In this document: positions 1 to 7,358 of the stretch, in pieces
Layout of the letters: the number at the start of each line of letters is the position of its first letter
Position numbering within the stretch: the stretch's first letter is position 1
Assembly (NCBI GenBank): GCA_046724395.1
Contig: JBKOWM010000157.1
Coordinates: 1 to 20,107 of the forward strand
Direction of reading: 5' to 3'
Origin: DATAEU01 sp046724395
GTDB taxonomy: Bacteria; Actinomycetota; UBA4738; HRBIN12
DNA length: 20,107 nucleotides
Made by a program: the position numbers and the translations under genes
The notes under the pieces: generated by a model
Told to the model about the DNA's origin: nothing
Seen by the model: only the letters and a program-made list of their open reading frames with translations
The model's database searches: none

Positions 1-507
1 TACGGCATGAACGCGTACGGACTCGCCTCACGCCTCGACATCGCGCCCGACGAGGCACAGGAGATCCTCGACGCGTATTTCGAGAGCTTCCCGAAGATCC
101 GCGAATACCTGGATCGGCAAGTGGCGAAGGCCGCCGCGGAGGGATTCACCGAAACGTTGCTCGGCCGGCGGCGCTACATCCCCGAGCTCCAGGCCGCGAA
201 TCCGAGGGTGCGCGACATGGGCCGGCGGATGGCGCTGAACGCCCCGATCCAGGGAAGCGCCGCCGACGTGTTCAAACTCGGAATGATCCGCGTCGACCGG
301 GCGCTCGAGGAGCGGCCCGACCTCGACTGCCGAATGCTCCTGACGGTTCACGACGAGCTCGTCTTCGACGTGCCGGAGGAGCACGTCGGGGAGGCGGCGA
401 TGCTCGTCAAGGGCGAGATGGAGTCGGCCTTCGACCTCGACGTCAAGCTGCGCGCCGACATCGGCTGGGGAAAGAACTGGTCCGACGCCGCCCCGGCGGG
501 TCATTGA
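1..507 (+). CDS. polA: DNA polymerase I, C-terminal part of the polymerase domain (5' truncated by window edge)
   Basis: This is the end of family A DNA polymerase I, which fills gaps during excision repair and Okazaki fragment processing. The reading frame is open from base 1, so the gene begins outside the window; about 168 residues are visible. The first residues (YGMNAYGLA) belong to the fingers region just after the O-helix. NAPIQGSAAD (about residues 80-89) is a conserved palm motif, and LLTVHDELVFDV (about 112-123) is motif C with the metal-binding Asp of the HDE triplet. The usual short C-terminal tail ends at TGA. In Actinomycetota polA commonly lies just upstream of rpsA, as here, with a 5' to 3' intergenic gap that holds the rpsA promoter. 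Identification is secure. Nothing can be said about the exonuclease domains. Confidence 0.96.
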   Translation, partial: YGMNAYGLASRLDIAPDEAQEILDAYFESFPKIREYLDRQVAKAAAEGFTETLLGRRRYIPELQAANPRVRDMGRRMALNAPIQGSAADVFKLGMIRVDRALEERPDLDCRMLLTVHDELVFDVPEEHVGEAAMLVKGEMESAFDLDVKLRADIGWGKNWSDAAPAGH

Positions 508-517
508 CCCACCCTCG

Positions 518-547
518 TTGACGGCGTTTCCGCAGGACAACTACCAT
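518..547 (+). promoter_or_regulatory. sigma70-type promoter for the rpsA operon
   Basis: TTGACG at 518-523 (5 of 6 matches to the consensus -35) is separated by 18 bases from TACCAT at 542-547, a plausible -10. Transcription would start near 554, giving an rpsA leader of about 50-70 bases. It sits in the only sizeable gap between polA and rpsA and is the best complete promoter in the window. The call rests on consensus matching only. Confidence 0.6.
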
Positions 548-619
548 CCCTAGGCCCGCGAGGCGCATTCGCACCTCGGTCAATCCCACACGGCCGGCCC
601 GTGCGTGCCCCGCGAGCGG

Positions 620-625
620 AAGGAG
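620..625 (+). promoter_or_regulatory. Shine-Dalgarno-like AAGGAG touching the rpsA ATG
   Basis: AAGGAG directly abuts the ATG at 626 with no spacer, and lies downstream of the alternative in-frame GTG at 605. Neither start therefore has a normally spaced ribosome binding site. This bears on the start choice for rpsA. Confidence 0.4.
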
Positions 626-1981
626 ATGGTTCGAATAGACGTCACGCACACGGCGACCGCGGCCCCCGCCACGCAACCGCCGCTCGATCGCGATCTCACC
701 CCCGAGGAGCTCGTTCACGCCATGGAGGCGTCGCTTCGGGACTTCAAGGACGGCGATATCGTCGAGGGCGAGGTCGTAAAGATCGACCGCGACGAGGTCC
801 TCGTCGACATCGGCTACAAGTCCGAGGGCGTCATCCCAGCCAAGGAGCTGTCGATCCGTCACGATGTCAACCCCAATGACGTCGTCCGCGTCGGCGATCA
901 GATCGAGGCGCTCGTGCTCCAGAAGGAGGACAAGGAGGGCCGGCTGATCCTGTCCAAGAAGCGCGCGCAGTACGAGCGCGCCTGGGGCCGGATCGAGGAG
1001 GTCATGCATTCGGGCGGCACCATCAAGGGCCCGGTCATCGAGGTCGTCAAGGGCGGGCTGATCCTCGACATCGGCCTCCGCGGGTTCCTTCCGGCCTCGC
1101 TCGTCGACCTGCGCCGCGTCCGAGACCTGCATCCGTTCGTCGGGACCGAGCTCGAGGCCAAGATCATCGAGCTCGATCGCAACCGGAACAACGTCGTACT
1201 GAGTCGGCGTGCCTTCCTCGAGGAGTCGCAGAGCGAGGGGCGCAAGAAGTTCCTGGAGTCGCTGCAGAAGGGCGAGCGGCGCAAGGGAACCGTCTCCTCG
1301 ATCGTGAACTTCGGCGCGTTCGTCGACCTCGGCGGCGTCGACGGCCTCGTCCACGTATCGGAGCTCTCGTGGAAACATGTCGACCACCCGAGCGAGGTCG
1401 TCCAGGTGGGGCAGGAGGTCGAGGTGGAAGTCCTCGACGTCGACCTCGAGCGGGAGCGCGTCTCGTTGTCGCTCAAGGCGACACAGGAGGATCCCTGGAA
1501 GGAGTTCGAGCGCAAGTACCAGGCGGGCGAGGTCATCGAGGGTACCGTCACGAAGCTCGTCCCCTTCGGCGCGTTCGTGCGCGTCGCGGCCGGCATCGAG
1601 GGACTCGTCCACATCAGCGAGCTCTCGAACGAGCACGTCGACACGCCCGAATCGGTCCTCAGTGTCGGCGACAAGGTTCGGGTCAAAGTCATCGAGGTCG
1701 ACGTCGCGCGACGCCGCATCTCGCTGTCGATGCGACAGGTCGGCGACCAGCAGCCCGTCTCCCGACCCGAGATCGAGGAGGAGACGGCGCCCGTCCCCGC
1801 GCCCGCCGAGCCTTCGCCCGCACCGGCGGCAACTCCCGCCGAGGAGCCCGCTGCCGCCTCGCCGACGCCCGCACCCGAGCCGGCCGCCGCGCCCGCGGGT
1901 TCGACGTCGCAGGACGAGGAGGACGTCTCGCTCGAGGCGATTCTCGAGGATCTCAAGCGCCGAGAAGGTCGCTCGGAGTAG
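626..1981 (+). CDS. rpsA: 30S ribosomal protein S1
   Basis: This RNA-binding ribosomal protein helps recruit mRNA to the 30S subunit. From the ATG at 626 it has 451 residues. It carries four S1 (OB-fold) domains at about residues 42-111, 128-196, 215-284 and 300-369. Domains 3 and 4 contain the typical NFGAFVDLGGVDGLVHVSEL and PFGAFVRVAAGIEGLVHISE blocks. A Pro/Ala/Glu-rich disordered tail (about 378-451) ends in a short acidic helix, EDVSLEAILEDLKRRE. Four domains plus a low-complexity tail is the usual actinobacterial form, against six domains in E. coli. An in-frame GTG at 605 would add seven residues. I prefer the ATG because the resulting N-terminus (MVRIDV) looks more natural, but spacing to the AAGGAG is abnormal. 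It is the first gene of a run continuing into coaE two bases later. Confidence 0.95.
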   Translation: MVRIDVTHTATAAPATQPPLDRDLTPEELVHAMEASLRDFKDGDIVEGEVVKIDRDEVLVDIGYKSEGVIPAKELSIRHDVNPNDVVRVGDQIEALVLQKEDKEGRLILSKKRAQYERAWGRIEEVMHSGGTIKGPVIEVVKGGLILDIGLRGFLPASLVDLRRVRDLHPFVGTELEAKIIELDRNRNNVVLSRRAFLEESQSEGRKKFLESLQKGERRKGTVSSIVNFGAFVDLGGVDGLVHVSELSWKHVDHPSEVVQVGQEVEVEVLDVDLERERVSLSLKATQEDPWKEFERKYQAGEVIEGTVTKLVPFGAFVRVAAGIEGLVHISELSNEHVDTPESVLSVGDKVRVKVIEVDVARRRISLSMRQVGDQQPVSRPEIEEETAPVPAPAEPSPAPAATPAEEPAAASPTPAPEPAAAPAGSTSQDEEDVSLEAILEDLKRREGRSE

Positions 1982-1983
1982 GC

Positions 1984-2595
1984 GTGCTCCTCGTCGGCCT
2001 CACCGGCGGGATCGGTTCGGGCAAGTCGACGGTCGCACGGATGCTCGAGCGCCGCGGCGCCGTCGCGTTCGATGCCGACGCGCTCGCCCGCGACGCCGTC
2101 GAGCCGGGGACGCCGGGACACGACGCCGTCGTCGATCGCTTCGGACCGAACGTCCTGCTGCCCGGCGGCGCGCTCGACCGCGAGGCGCTCGCGAGCATCG
2201 TGTTCGCCGACCCGGCCGCCCGCCGGGACCTGGAGGCGATCGTCCACCCCGAGGTTCGGCGATTGTTCGCGGAGGGATGCGAGCGCCACCAGGAAACCGA
2301 TTCGGTCGTGGTGTTCAGCGCTCCACTGCTCGTCGAGACTGGGATGCACACGGCCTTCGACGTTCTCGTCGTCGTCGCCGCCCCCGTCGAGCGTCAGGTC
2401 GAGCGCCTGCTCCGCGACCGCGCGATGTCCGAGGCCGCGATCCGGGCGAGAATCGACGCACAGCTGCCGGTGGAGGAGAAGATCGCCGCGGCCGACATCG
2501 TGGTGGACAACGACGGGTCAGTCGAAGAGCTCGAGGCGCGAGTCGACGCAGTCTGGGTCGACCTGCGCCAACGCTCGCTGGCGAAGACGGGGTGA
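1984..2595 (+). CDS. coaE: Dephospho-CoA kinase
   Basis: This enzyme catalyses the last step of coenzyme A synthesis, ATP-dependent phosphorylation of the 3'-hydroxyl of dephospho-CoA. From the GTG at 1984 it has 203 residues, normal for the family. The P-loop GGIGSGKST lies at residues 8-16, and the FDAD segment at 29-32 supplies acidic residues expected at the active site. The substrate and lid region includes IVHPEVRR, VVFSAPLLVETGM and RDRAMSEAAIRARIDAQ. The frame stays open upstream, but that part overlaps rpsA and has no family similarity. The GTG has GGAG at 1975-1978, five bases upstream, which sets the start. It begins two bases after rpsA ends; rpsA-coaE adjacency is common in Actinomycetota. 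Confidence is high. Confidence 0.95.
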   Translation: MLLVGLTGGIGSGKSTVARMLERRGAVAFDADALARDAVEPGTPGHDAVVDRFGPNVLLPGGALDREALASIVFADPAARRDLEAIVHPEVRRLFAEGCERHQETDSVVVFSAPLLVETGMHTAFDVLVVVAAPVERQVERLLRDRAMSEAAIRARIDAQLPVEEKIAAADIVVDNDGSVEELEARVDAVWVDLRQRSLAKTG

Positions 2596-2598
2596 GTC

Positions 2599-3297
2599 TT
2601 GCGGTTCGACGCGGTGTTCTTCGACGCCGGTGAGACGCTCGTGCACCCGCACCCGACGTTCCCCGATCTGTTCGCGACGATTCTCGTGCGTGAGGGATAC
2701 GACGTCGACGCCCAGACGATCCGGGAGCGGATCCATGTCGTGTCGGACCGCTTCTCCAAGGCGGCGCGCGAGAACGAGCTGTGGACGACAACCCCCGAGA
2801 AGTCCCGTGCCTTCTGGCACGACGTGTACGGGATCTTCTTCGAGCATCTCGGCATCCGCGATGCGAACGGCTTGATCGACGTCATCTACCGTGAGTTCAC
2901 GGATCTCGCCAACTACGCGCTCTTCGACGACGTGTTTCGCGTGCTCGCGAAGCTCCGGGACGGCGGACTGCGGCTCGGCGTGATCTCGAACTTCGAGGAG
3001 TGGCTCGAGCGGCTGCTCGAGCTGCTCGGGGTGCGCAGGTTTTTCCACGTGCGCGTCATCTCGGGCGTCGAGGGGCTCGAGAAGCCAGATCCGGCGATCT
3101 TCCGGCTCGCGGCGATGCGCGCCGGCGTCGAGGTCGAGCGGTCGGTGTACGTCGGCGACAACCCGGAGTTCGACGTGGAGCCGGCGACGCGCGTGGGGAT
3201 GTTCCCGGTGCTGATCGACCGTCGAGATCGATACCCCGACGCCAGCTGTACGCGCATACGTTCGCTCGACGAACTCCCGGAGATCGTCGGCGCGTGA
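2599..3297 (+). CDS. HAD superfamily (subfamily IA-like) hydrolase
   Basis: This is a cytoplasmic haloacid-dehalogenase-like hydrolase of 232 residues, substrate unknown. Visible motifs: motif I DAGET with nucleophile Asp9; motif II Ser130 in VISNF; motif III Lys162 in LEKPDP; motif IV GDNPEFD with Asp187 and Asp192. A helical cap lies at about residues 20-95. Unlike classical phosphatases (DxDxT), the position two after the nucleophile is Gly11 rather than the general acid/base Asp; REG-2/HDHD3-like members also vary here. The start is TTG at 2599, three bases after coaE stops, and it places the hydrophobic first strand exactly as in the family. The gene overlaps the next one by four bases (GTGA), which suggests translational coupling. 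Family call is firm, specific function unknown. Confidence 0.88.
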   Translation: MRFDAVFFDAGETLVHPHPTFPDLFATILVREGYDVDAQTIRERIHVVSDRFSKAARENELWTTTPEKSRAFWHDVYGIFFEHLGIRDANGLIDVIYREFTDLANYALFDDVFRVLAKLRDGGLRLGVISNFEEWLERLLELLGVRRFFHVRVISGVEGLEKPDPAIFRLAAMRAGVEVERSVYVGDNPEFDVEPATRVGMFPVLIDRRDRYPDASCTRIRSLDELPEIVGA

Positions 3298-3665
3298 GCA
3301 GCGACCGGACGTACACGCCCGAGCAGGCCGGCGCCATGCTGCCCGAGCTCCGGGGCCGTCTCGAGCGCATTCGCTCGAACCGTCAGGCGATGCTCGCGGC
3401 GGCCGAGCGGATCAAGGGCAACGTCGCCGCCGACGGTGGCGGGCACTTCGGCAGCGACTATTGGAAGGCCGCGCGGGAGCTACGAGCGGACATCGAACAG
3501 CTCGCATCGGACAACGTCGTGCTCCGCGACCCCGAGACGGGGCTGATCGACTTTCCCGGCGAGCGCGACGGGCGTCCGATCTTCCTGTGCTGGCGGCTCG
3601 GTGAGGAGCGCGTCGAGCACTGGCACGAGATCGAGGCCGGGTTCCCCGGCCGCAGGCCGCTGTGA
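3294..3665 (+). CDS. DUF2203 family protein
   Basis: This is a small soluble protein of 123 residues with no known function. It matches what I know of the DUF2203 family: an N-terminal YTPEQAGAMLPELR segment, a long helical middle (about residues 15-75), and the characteristic C-terminal block FLCWRLGEERVEHWHEIEAG followed by FPGRRPL. The conserved Trp, His and Glu in that block could bind a metal or ligand, but that is inference. It starts at a GTG overlapping the HAD stop by four bases, with GGAG at 3279-3282, and its own stop overlaps the next gene's GTG by four bases. It is probably co-translated with the HAD hydrolase and the dehydrogenase. Confidence 0.82.
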   Translation: MSSDRTYTPEQAGAMLPELRGRLERIRSNRQAMLAAAERIKGNVAADGGGHFGSDYWKAARELRADIEQLASDNVVLRDPETGLIDFPGERDGRPIFLCWRLGEERVEHWHEIEAGFPGRRPL

Positions 3666-4639
3666 GCGACGGGCTGTCCGTCCTCGTCGTCGGCGCGAGC
3701 GAAAACGACCGGCCGCCGGGGATCGACGCCGTCGCGGAGGTAGCGGCCCTCTACTTCGCCGATTCTCCCGACGGCGTCGCCGACGTCATCGCCGAGGCCG
3801 ACGTCGCGTTTGCCTGGCGCGCCCACCGGGATCTTCTCGAACCGGCGTGGCCTCTGGCTTCGAGGCTCCGATGGATTCAGGCTGCGTCGGCGGGCGTCGA
3901 CGCGCTGCTGTTTCCGAGCCTCGTCAATGGCGAGGTGATCGTCACGAACGCCAGGGGAATCTTCGACGACGCGATCGCCGAGTGGGTGACCGGGATGTTC
4001 GTGATCTTCGCGAAGGACGTCCTCGGGGTGCTCGAGCGGCAGCGCCGCCACGAGTGGCTTCACGAGTTGACCGAGCCGCTCAGAAACAAACAGGTGCTGG
4101 TCGTCGGTGTCGGTGGGATCGGACGCGCCATCGGGCGGAGCGCGGCCGCGCTCGGCATGCACATACGGGGCGTCGGTCGCGCGACACGGCCCCGGGACGA
4201 GGTGTTCGGCGTGGTTCTCGGCATCGACGAACTGCACGAAGCGCTCGGCTGGGCCGACTACGTCGTCGACGTGCTGCCCGGGACGCCGGCGACGCGTCAC
4301 ACCTTCGACGCCACCGCGTTTGCGGCGATGAAGCCCGGCGCCAGGTTCGTCAACGTCGGCCGTGGCTCGACCGTCGACGAGAGCGCCCTGATCGACGCGC
4401 TACGCGCCGGACGGCTGTCCGGTGCGGCGCTCGACGTCTTCGAGCGGGAGCCGTTGCCGCCCGAGAGCCCCCTGTGGGACCTGCCGCGCGTCGTCGTGTT
4501 CCCGCACATGTCGGGCGACTTCGCGGGATGGAGAGAGTCCGTCGTCGAGCTGTTTCTCGAAAACCTGCTGCGGTTCATGAAGGGGGAACCACTTCGCAAT
4601 ATCGTCGAGAAGCGTCTCGGCTACGCGGCGGGTTCGTAG
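3662..4639 (+). CDS. D-2-hydroxyacid dehydrogenase (NAD(P)-dependent)
   Basis: This is a cytoplasmic oxidoreductase of the D-isomer-specific 2-hydroxyacid dehydrogenase family, interconverting a 2-oxoacid and a D-2-hydroxyacid. It has 325 residues, normal for the family. The Rossmann loop GxGxxG is at Gly149-Gly151-Gly154. The expected catalytic triad is visible: Arg234 in NVGRGS, Glu263 in EREPLP and His282 in FPHMSGD. After the second beta strand the sequence reads GVGRATRP rather than showing an acidic residue, which often indicates NADP preference as in GhrA-like glyoxylate/hydroxypyruvate reductases; this is an inference. The GTG start overlaps DUF2203 by four bases. It is the last gene of the rpsA run, and its TAG stop lies inside a -10-like box for the next gene. 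The substrate cannot be read from the sequence. Confidence 0.9.
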   Translation: MSDGLSVLVVGASENDRPPGIDAVAEVAALYFADSPDGVADVIAEADVAFAWRAHRDLLEPAWPLASRLRWIQAASAGVDALLFPSLVNGEVIVTNARGIFDDAIAEWVTGMFVIFAKDVLGVLERQRRHEWLHELTEPLRNKQVLVVGVGGIGRAIGRSAAALGMHIRGVGRATRPRDEVFGVVLGIDELHEALGWADYVVDVLPGTPATRHTFDATAFAAMKPGARFVNVGRGSTVDESALIDALRAGRLSGAALDVFEREPLPPESPLWDLPRVVVFPHMSGDFAGWRESVVELFLENLLRFMKGEPLRNIVEKRLGYAAGS

Positions 4640-4642
4640 ACT
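4637..4642 (+). promoter_or_regulatory. -10-like box TAGACT before the exporter operon
   Basis: TAGACT overlaps the dehydrogenase stop codon and ends nine bases before the ATG at 4652. Transcription starting seven or more bases downstream would give a leader of about 0-3 bases. There is no convincing -35 and no Shine-Dalgarno sequence before the ATG. It resembles the boxes before uvrB, uvrA and the 15050 gene. Confidence 0.4.
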
Positions 4643-4651
4643 CGGTGCTCG

Positions 4652-5554
4652 ATGGCCGATCCGGCGATCAGCGTTCGCGGGCTCCGCAAGCAATACGAGG
4701 AGCTCGAAGCTGTGGCGGGGATCGACCTCGAGGTCCGGCGCGGAGAGGTCTTCGCCCTCCTCGGCCCGAACGGTGCCGGCAAGACCACGACGGTCGAGAT
4801 CCTCGAAGGCTACCGGACCCGGACCGGGGGCGAGATCTCGGTGCTCGGCGAGGATCCCGCCCGCCGATCCGTCTCGCTTCGGCGGCGCGTCGGTATCGTC
4901 CTCCAGTCGACCGGAGTCGACCCGTTCCTGACGGTTCGGGAGACCGTTGCACAGTTCGCCGGGTTCTACCCGGCGCCTCGCGACGTGGACGAGGTGGTTG
5001 GACTCGTCGGTCTGGACGGGAAGCGCGACGCGCGCGTGGTTCGGCTATCGGGTGGCCAGCGCCGGCGTCTCGACGTCGCGGTCGCGCTCGCCGGCGACCC
5101 CGAGCTGCTCTTCCTGGACGAGCCAACCACAGGGTTCGACCCGGGAGCGCGTCGAAACGCGTGGGACGTCGTGCGCAACCTGGCGGCACTCGGCAAGACG
5201 ATCCTGCTGACCACCCATTACATGGACGAGGCGCAGAGCCTCGCCCACCGGGTAGCGGTGATCGTCGGCGGGAAGATCGTGGCGGAGGGATCTCCCGACA
5301 CGATCGGCGGCAGGAGGAACGCCGAGACGACGATCCGATTCGTCCGTCCCCCGGGCGAGCCACCGCCGCTGACGCTCGCCGAGGCCGACGGCGGGCTGGT
5401 CGAGATTCGGACGTCGGAGCCGACGCGCGTCCTTTACGAGCTGACGTCGTGGGCGACGGACCGCGGCCTCACACTGGAGGGCCTGGAGGTGCGTCGGCCG
5501 AGTCTCGAGGATGTCTTCCTCGAGCTCACGGCCGGACAGGGCGGCACGGCGTGA
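4652..5554 (+). CDS. ABC-2 type exporter, ATP-binding protein
   Basis: This is the nucleotide-binding subunit of an ABC exporter, DrrA/CcmA-like, acting at the inner face of the membrane with the permease encoded next. It has 300 residues. Walker A GPNGAGKTT is at 38-46 (Lys44), the Q-loop in VLQSTG at about 89, signature LSGGQ at 132-136, Walker B with Asp156-Glu157 in LFLDEPTTG, and the switch His189 in TTHYMDEAQ. The C-terminal 80 residues (RFVRPPGEPPPL onward) form the extra domain common in drug and antibiotic exporters, ending in PSLEDVFLELTAG. All catalytic residues are present. The stop overlaps the permease GTG by four bases. Substrate is unknown; drug, lipid or peptide export is possible. 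Confidence 0.93.
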   Translation: MADPAISVRGLRKQYEELEAVAGIDLEVRRGEVFALLGPNGAGKTTTVEILEGYRTRTGGEISVLGEDPARRSVSLRRRVGIVLQSTGVDPFLTVRETVAQFAGFYPAPRDVDEVVGLVGLDGKRDARVVRLSGGQRRRLDVAVALAGDPELLFLDEPTTGFDPGARRNAWDVVRNLAALGKTILLTTHYMDEAQSLAHRVAVIVGGKIVAEGSPDTIGGRRNAETTIRFVRPPGEPPPLTLAEADGGLVEIRTSEPTRVLYELTSWATDRGLTLEGLEVRRPSLEDVFLELTAGQGGTA

Positions 5555-6324
5555 GCGACCTCGCAATGATGCTCCGACAGGTTCGGTACACGAACAAGTC
5601 GTTCTGGCGCAATCCCGCGGCGGCGTTCTTCACGTTCGTCTTCCCGTTGATGTTGCTCGTGATCTTCACCGCCGTCCTCGGCGGTGGGCAGAGCCAGGTG
5701 GAAGGCGTCTCGTTCGACGAGCACCGCTACTTCCTCGTCGCGATGATGAGCTTCGCCGTCATCACCGCGTGTTTCACGAACCTCGCGATGGCCGTAACAT
5801 CGCAGCGCGAGCAGGGCATCCTCAAGCGCGTCCGCGGAACGCCGCTTCCCGCCTCGGCCTATCTCGCAAGCCGTATCGTCTTCTCCACCCTGGTTGCGCT
5901 TCTCCTGATCGCGATCGCAGGCGCGTTCGGCTTCGCCGTCTACGGAACGACGCCCCCGGCGGGCGTCGAATTAGGCGAGTTCGTCGCGACGATCGTCGTC
6001 GGCGCGGCGGCGTTCTCCGCCCTCGCGCTCGCGATCACCGCGGTCGTCCCGAACGAGGACGCCGCCCCAGCCGTCGTCAACGGCCTCGTATTCCCGCTGC
6101 TCTTCCTCTCCGGCATTTTCTTCCCGATCACGGACGACGCGCCAGCTTGGATTCCGGCGGTCGGCGGCATCTTCCCGTTCAAGCACTTCGCCGACGCGAT
6201 GCGGGCCGCGTTCTTCGGCGCGCCGTTCCGGTTCGATTGGGCGGACGTCGTGGTGGTCGCAGCGTGGGGAATCGCCGGGCTCCTTCTCGCCGTCCGGTTC
6301 TTCTCGTGGGAGCCCCGCCGCTAG
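5551..6324 (+). CDS. ABC-2 type exporter, permease
   Basis: This is the integral membrane subunit partnering the preceding ATPase. From the GTG at 5551 it has 257 residues, normal for DrrB-like ABC-2 permeases. About six membrane segments are visible near residues 24-44, 63-84, 110-134, 143-165, 173-194 and 230-250. After the fifth is LFLSGIFFPI, a hallmark of the ABC-2 family, and after the second lies the cytoplasmic coupling segment SQREQGILKRVRGTPLP. The frame is open far upstream, but that part overlaps other genes and is not real. The start is fixed by the four-base GTGA overlap with the ATPase. The stop codon sits in a small hairpin loop. Confidence 0.92.
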   Translation: MSDLAMMLRQVRYTNKSFWRNPAAAFFTFVFPLMLLVIFTAVLGGGQSQVEGVSFDEHRYFLVAMMSFAVITACFTNLAMAVTSQREQGILKRVRGTPLPASAYLASRIVFSTLVALLLIAIAGAFGFAVYGTTPPAGVELGEFVATIVVGAAAFSALALAITAVVPNEDAAPAVVNGLVFPLLFLSGIFFPITDDAPAWIPAVGGIFPFKHFADAMRAAFFGAPFRFDWADVVVVAAWGIAGLLLAVRFFSWEPRR

Positions 6325-6331
6325 TGCGGCG
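6316..6331 (+). terminator. Short GC hairpin around the exporter stop codon
   Basis: CGCCGC (6316-6321) and GCGGCG (6326-6331) pair perfectly around the loop TAGT, which contains the permease stop codon. Only GGTTT follows, so this is a weak candidate for an intrinsic terminator. It lies between two transporter operons, just before the next operon's -10 box. Confidence 0.3.
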
Positions 6332-6356
6332 AGGCGGTTTCCGACAGACCGTGTGC

Positions 6357-6362
6357 TAGGCT
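6357..6362 (+). promoter_or_regulatory. -10-like box TAGGCT for the amino acid importer operon
   Basis: TAGGCT lies 50 bases before the ATG at 6413, giving a leader of about 44 bases that ends in a G-rich stretch (GGGGGG, then GAGG) able to act as ribosome binding site. No good -35 is visible at 16-18 bases. This is the only non-coding gap upstream of the four-gene run. Confidence 0.4.
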
Positions 6363-6412
6363 CGCCGCTCGCAACGCGCAGGTCGACGGCGCTTTTTCCG
6401 GGGGGTTCGAGG

Positions 6413-7342
6413 ATGCGAAGGCTCGTGATCGGGCTGGTTGCGGCGGCGCTCGCGCTCGCGGCGTGCGCCGAGGACAACCCATCCGTCGGCGCCGGGACGC
6501 CGACCACGAGCAGCTCGGCCGCCGCCGCGACCGCGGCGGAGTGCGCTCAGCAGAACCAGGGATCGTTCGTCGACGCCGGGCAGCTCACGGTCGGGACCGA
6601 CAACCCCGCGTACCCGCCATACTTCGCCGGCGGCGAGACGGACGCGCACAAGGAGTGGAAGTTCAACGACCCCTACACGGGCAAGGGGTTCGAGGACGCC
6701 GTCGCATACGAGGTGGGCGAGCGCCTTGGGTTCTCGAAGGACCAGGTGCAGTGGACCGTTGCGCCGTTCGGACAGACGTACAAGCCGGGCCCCAAAGACT
6801 ACGACTTCGCGATCGAGCAGATCTCGTACTCGCCCAAGCGCGCGGAGGCGGTCGACTTCAGCGAGAGCTACTACGACGTGAATCAAGCACTGGTGAGCGT
6901 GAAGGGCAACCCGATCACGAATGCGAAGAGCATCGCCGAGCTCCGCGACTACACGATCGCGACGCAGATCGGGACCACGAGCTACGACTTCATCGTCAAC
7001 ACGATCCAGCCTACGAAGGAGCCGGGAGCGTACAACTCGCTTGCCGACTCGATCGCCGCGCTCAACGCGGGCCAGGTCGACGCCATCGTCGTCGACCTGC
7101 CGACGGCGCTGTATCTCGCCGACCCGTTCGTGCAGGAGGTCAAGAACGGAGTCGTCGTCGGGCAGTTCGAGACGGCTGCTGCCGGTGAGTACTTCGGCAT
7201 GACGTTCACCAAGGGCAACCCGCTCGTCGGCTGTGTGAACCAGGCGCTCGAGGAGATGAAGAGCGACGGCACACTGAAGGACATCCAGACGACGTGGCTG
7301 TCCCAGAAGACGAACGTGGGCGAGGTCCCGGTCCTGAAGTAG
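6413..7342 (+). CDS. Amino acid ABC transporter substrate-binding lipoprotein (family 3)
   Basis: This is the extracytoplasmic receptor of a polar amino acid importer, 309 residues. The N-terminus MRRLVIGLVA with lipobox LAAC (Cys18) marks a lipoprotein anchored outside the membrane. A Ser/Thr/Ala linker follows (about 21-45). The mature part shows family 3 features: LTVGTDNPAYPPYF, GFEDAVAYEVGERLGF, DFAIEQISYSPKRAEAVDFSESYY, the hinge AELRDYTIATQIGTTS, and ALNAGQVDAIVVDLPTA. The start at ATG 6413 is preferred over an upstream in-frame GTG because it places the signal peptide at the N-terminus. It lies directly before the permease and ATPase, a complete importer. The ligand cannot be assigned. 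Confidence 0.93.
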   Translation: MRRLVIGLVAAALALAACAEDNPSVGAGTPTTSSSAAAATAAECAQQNQGSFVDAGQLTVGTDNPAYPPYFAGGETDAHKEWKFNDPYTGKGFEDAVAYEVGERLGFSKDQVQWTVAPFGQTYKPGPKDYDFAIEQISYSPKRAEAVDFSESYYDVNQALVSVKGNPITNAKSIAELRDYTIATQIGTTSYDFIVNTIQPTKEPGAYNSLADSIAALNAGQVDAIVVDLPTALYLADPFVQEVKNGVVVGQFETAAAGEYFGMTFTKGNPLVGCVNQALEEMKSDGTLKDIQTTWLSQKTNVGEVPVLK

Positions 7343-7358
7343 CTGGCGAAAGGCCGCG

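Noticed and set aside
898..2349. Minus-strand open frame opposite rpsA and coaE
   Set aside because: It is Ser/Arg/Thr-rich low-complexity translation, typical of the shadow of a GC-rich gene, and rpsA and coaE are certain.
3601..5550. Upstream extension of the exporter permease frame
   Set aside because: It overlaps the dehydrogenase and the ATPase in another frame and is Arg-rich; the real gene starts at 5551.
6363..6412. Riboswitch in the amino acid importer leader
   Set aside because: The leader is only about 44-50 bases, too short for a known amino acid riboswitch, and no conserved motif is visible.
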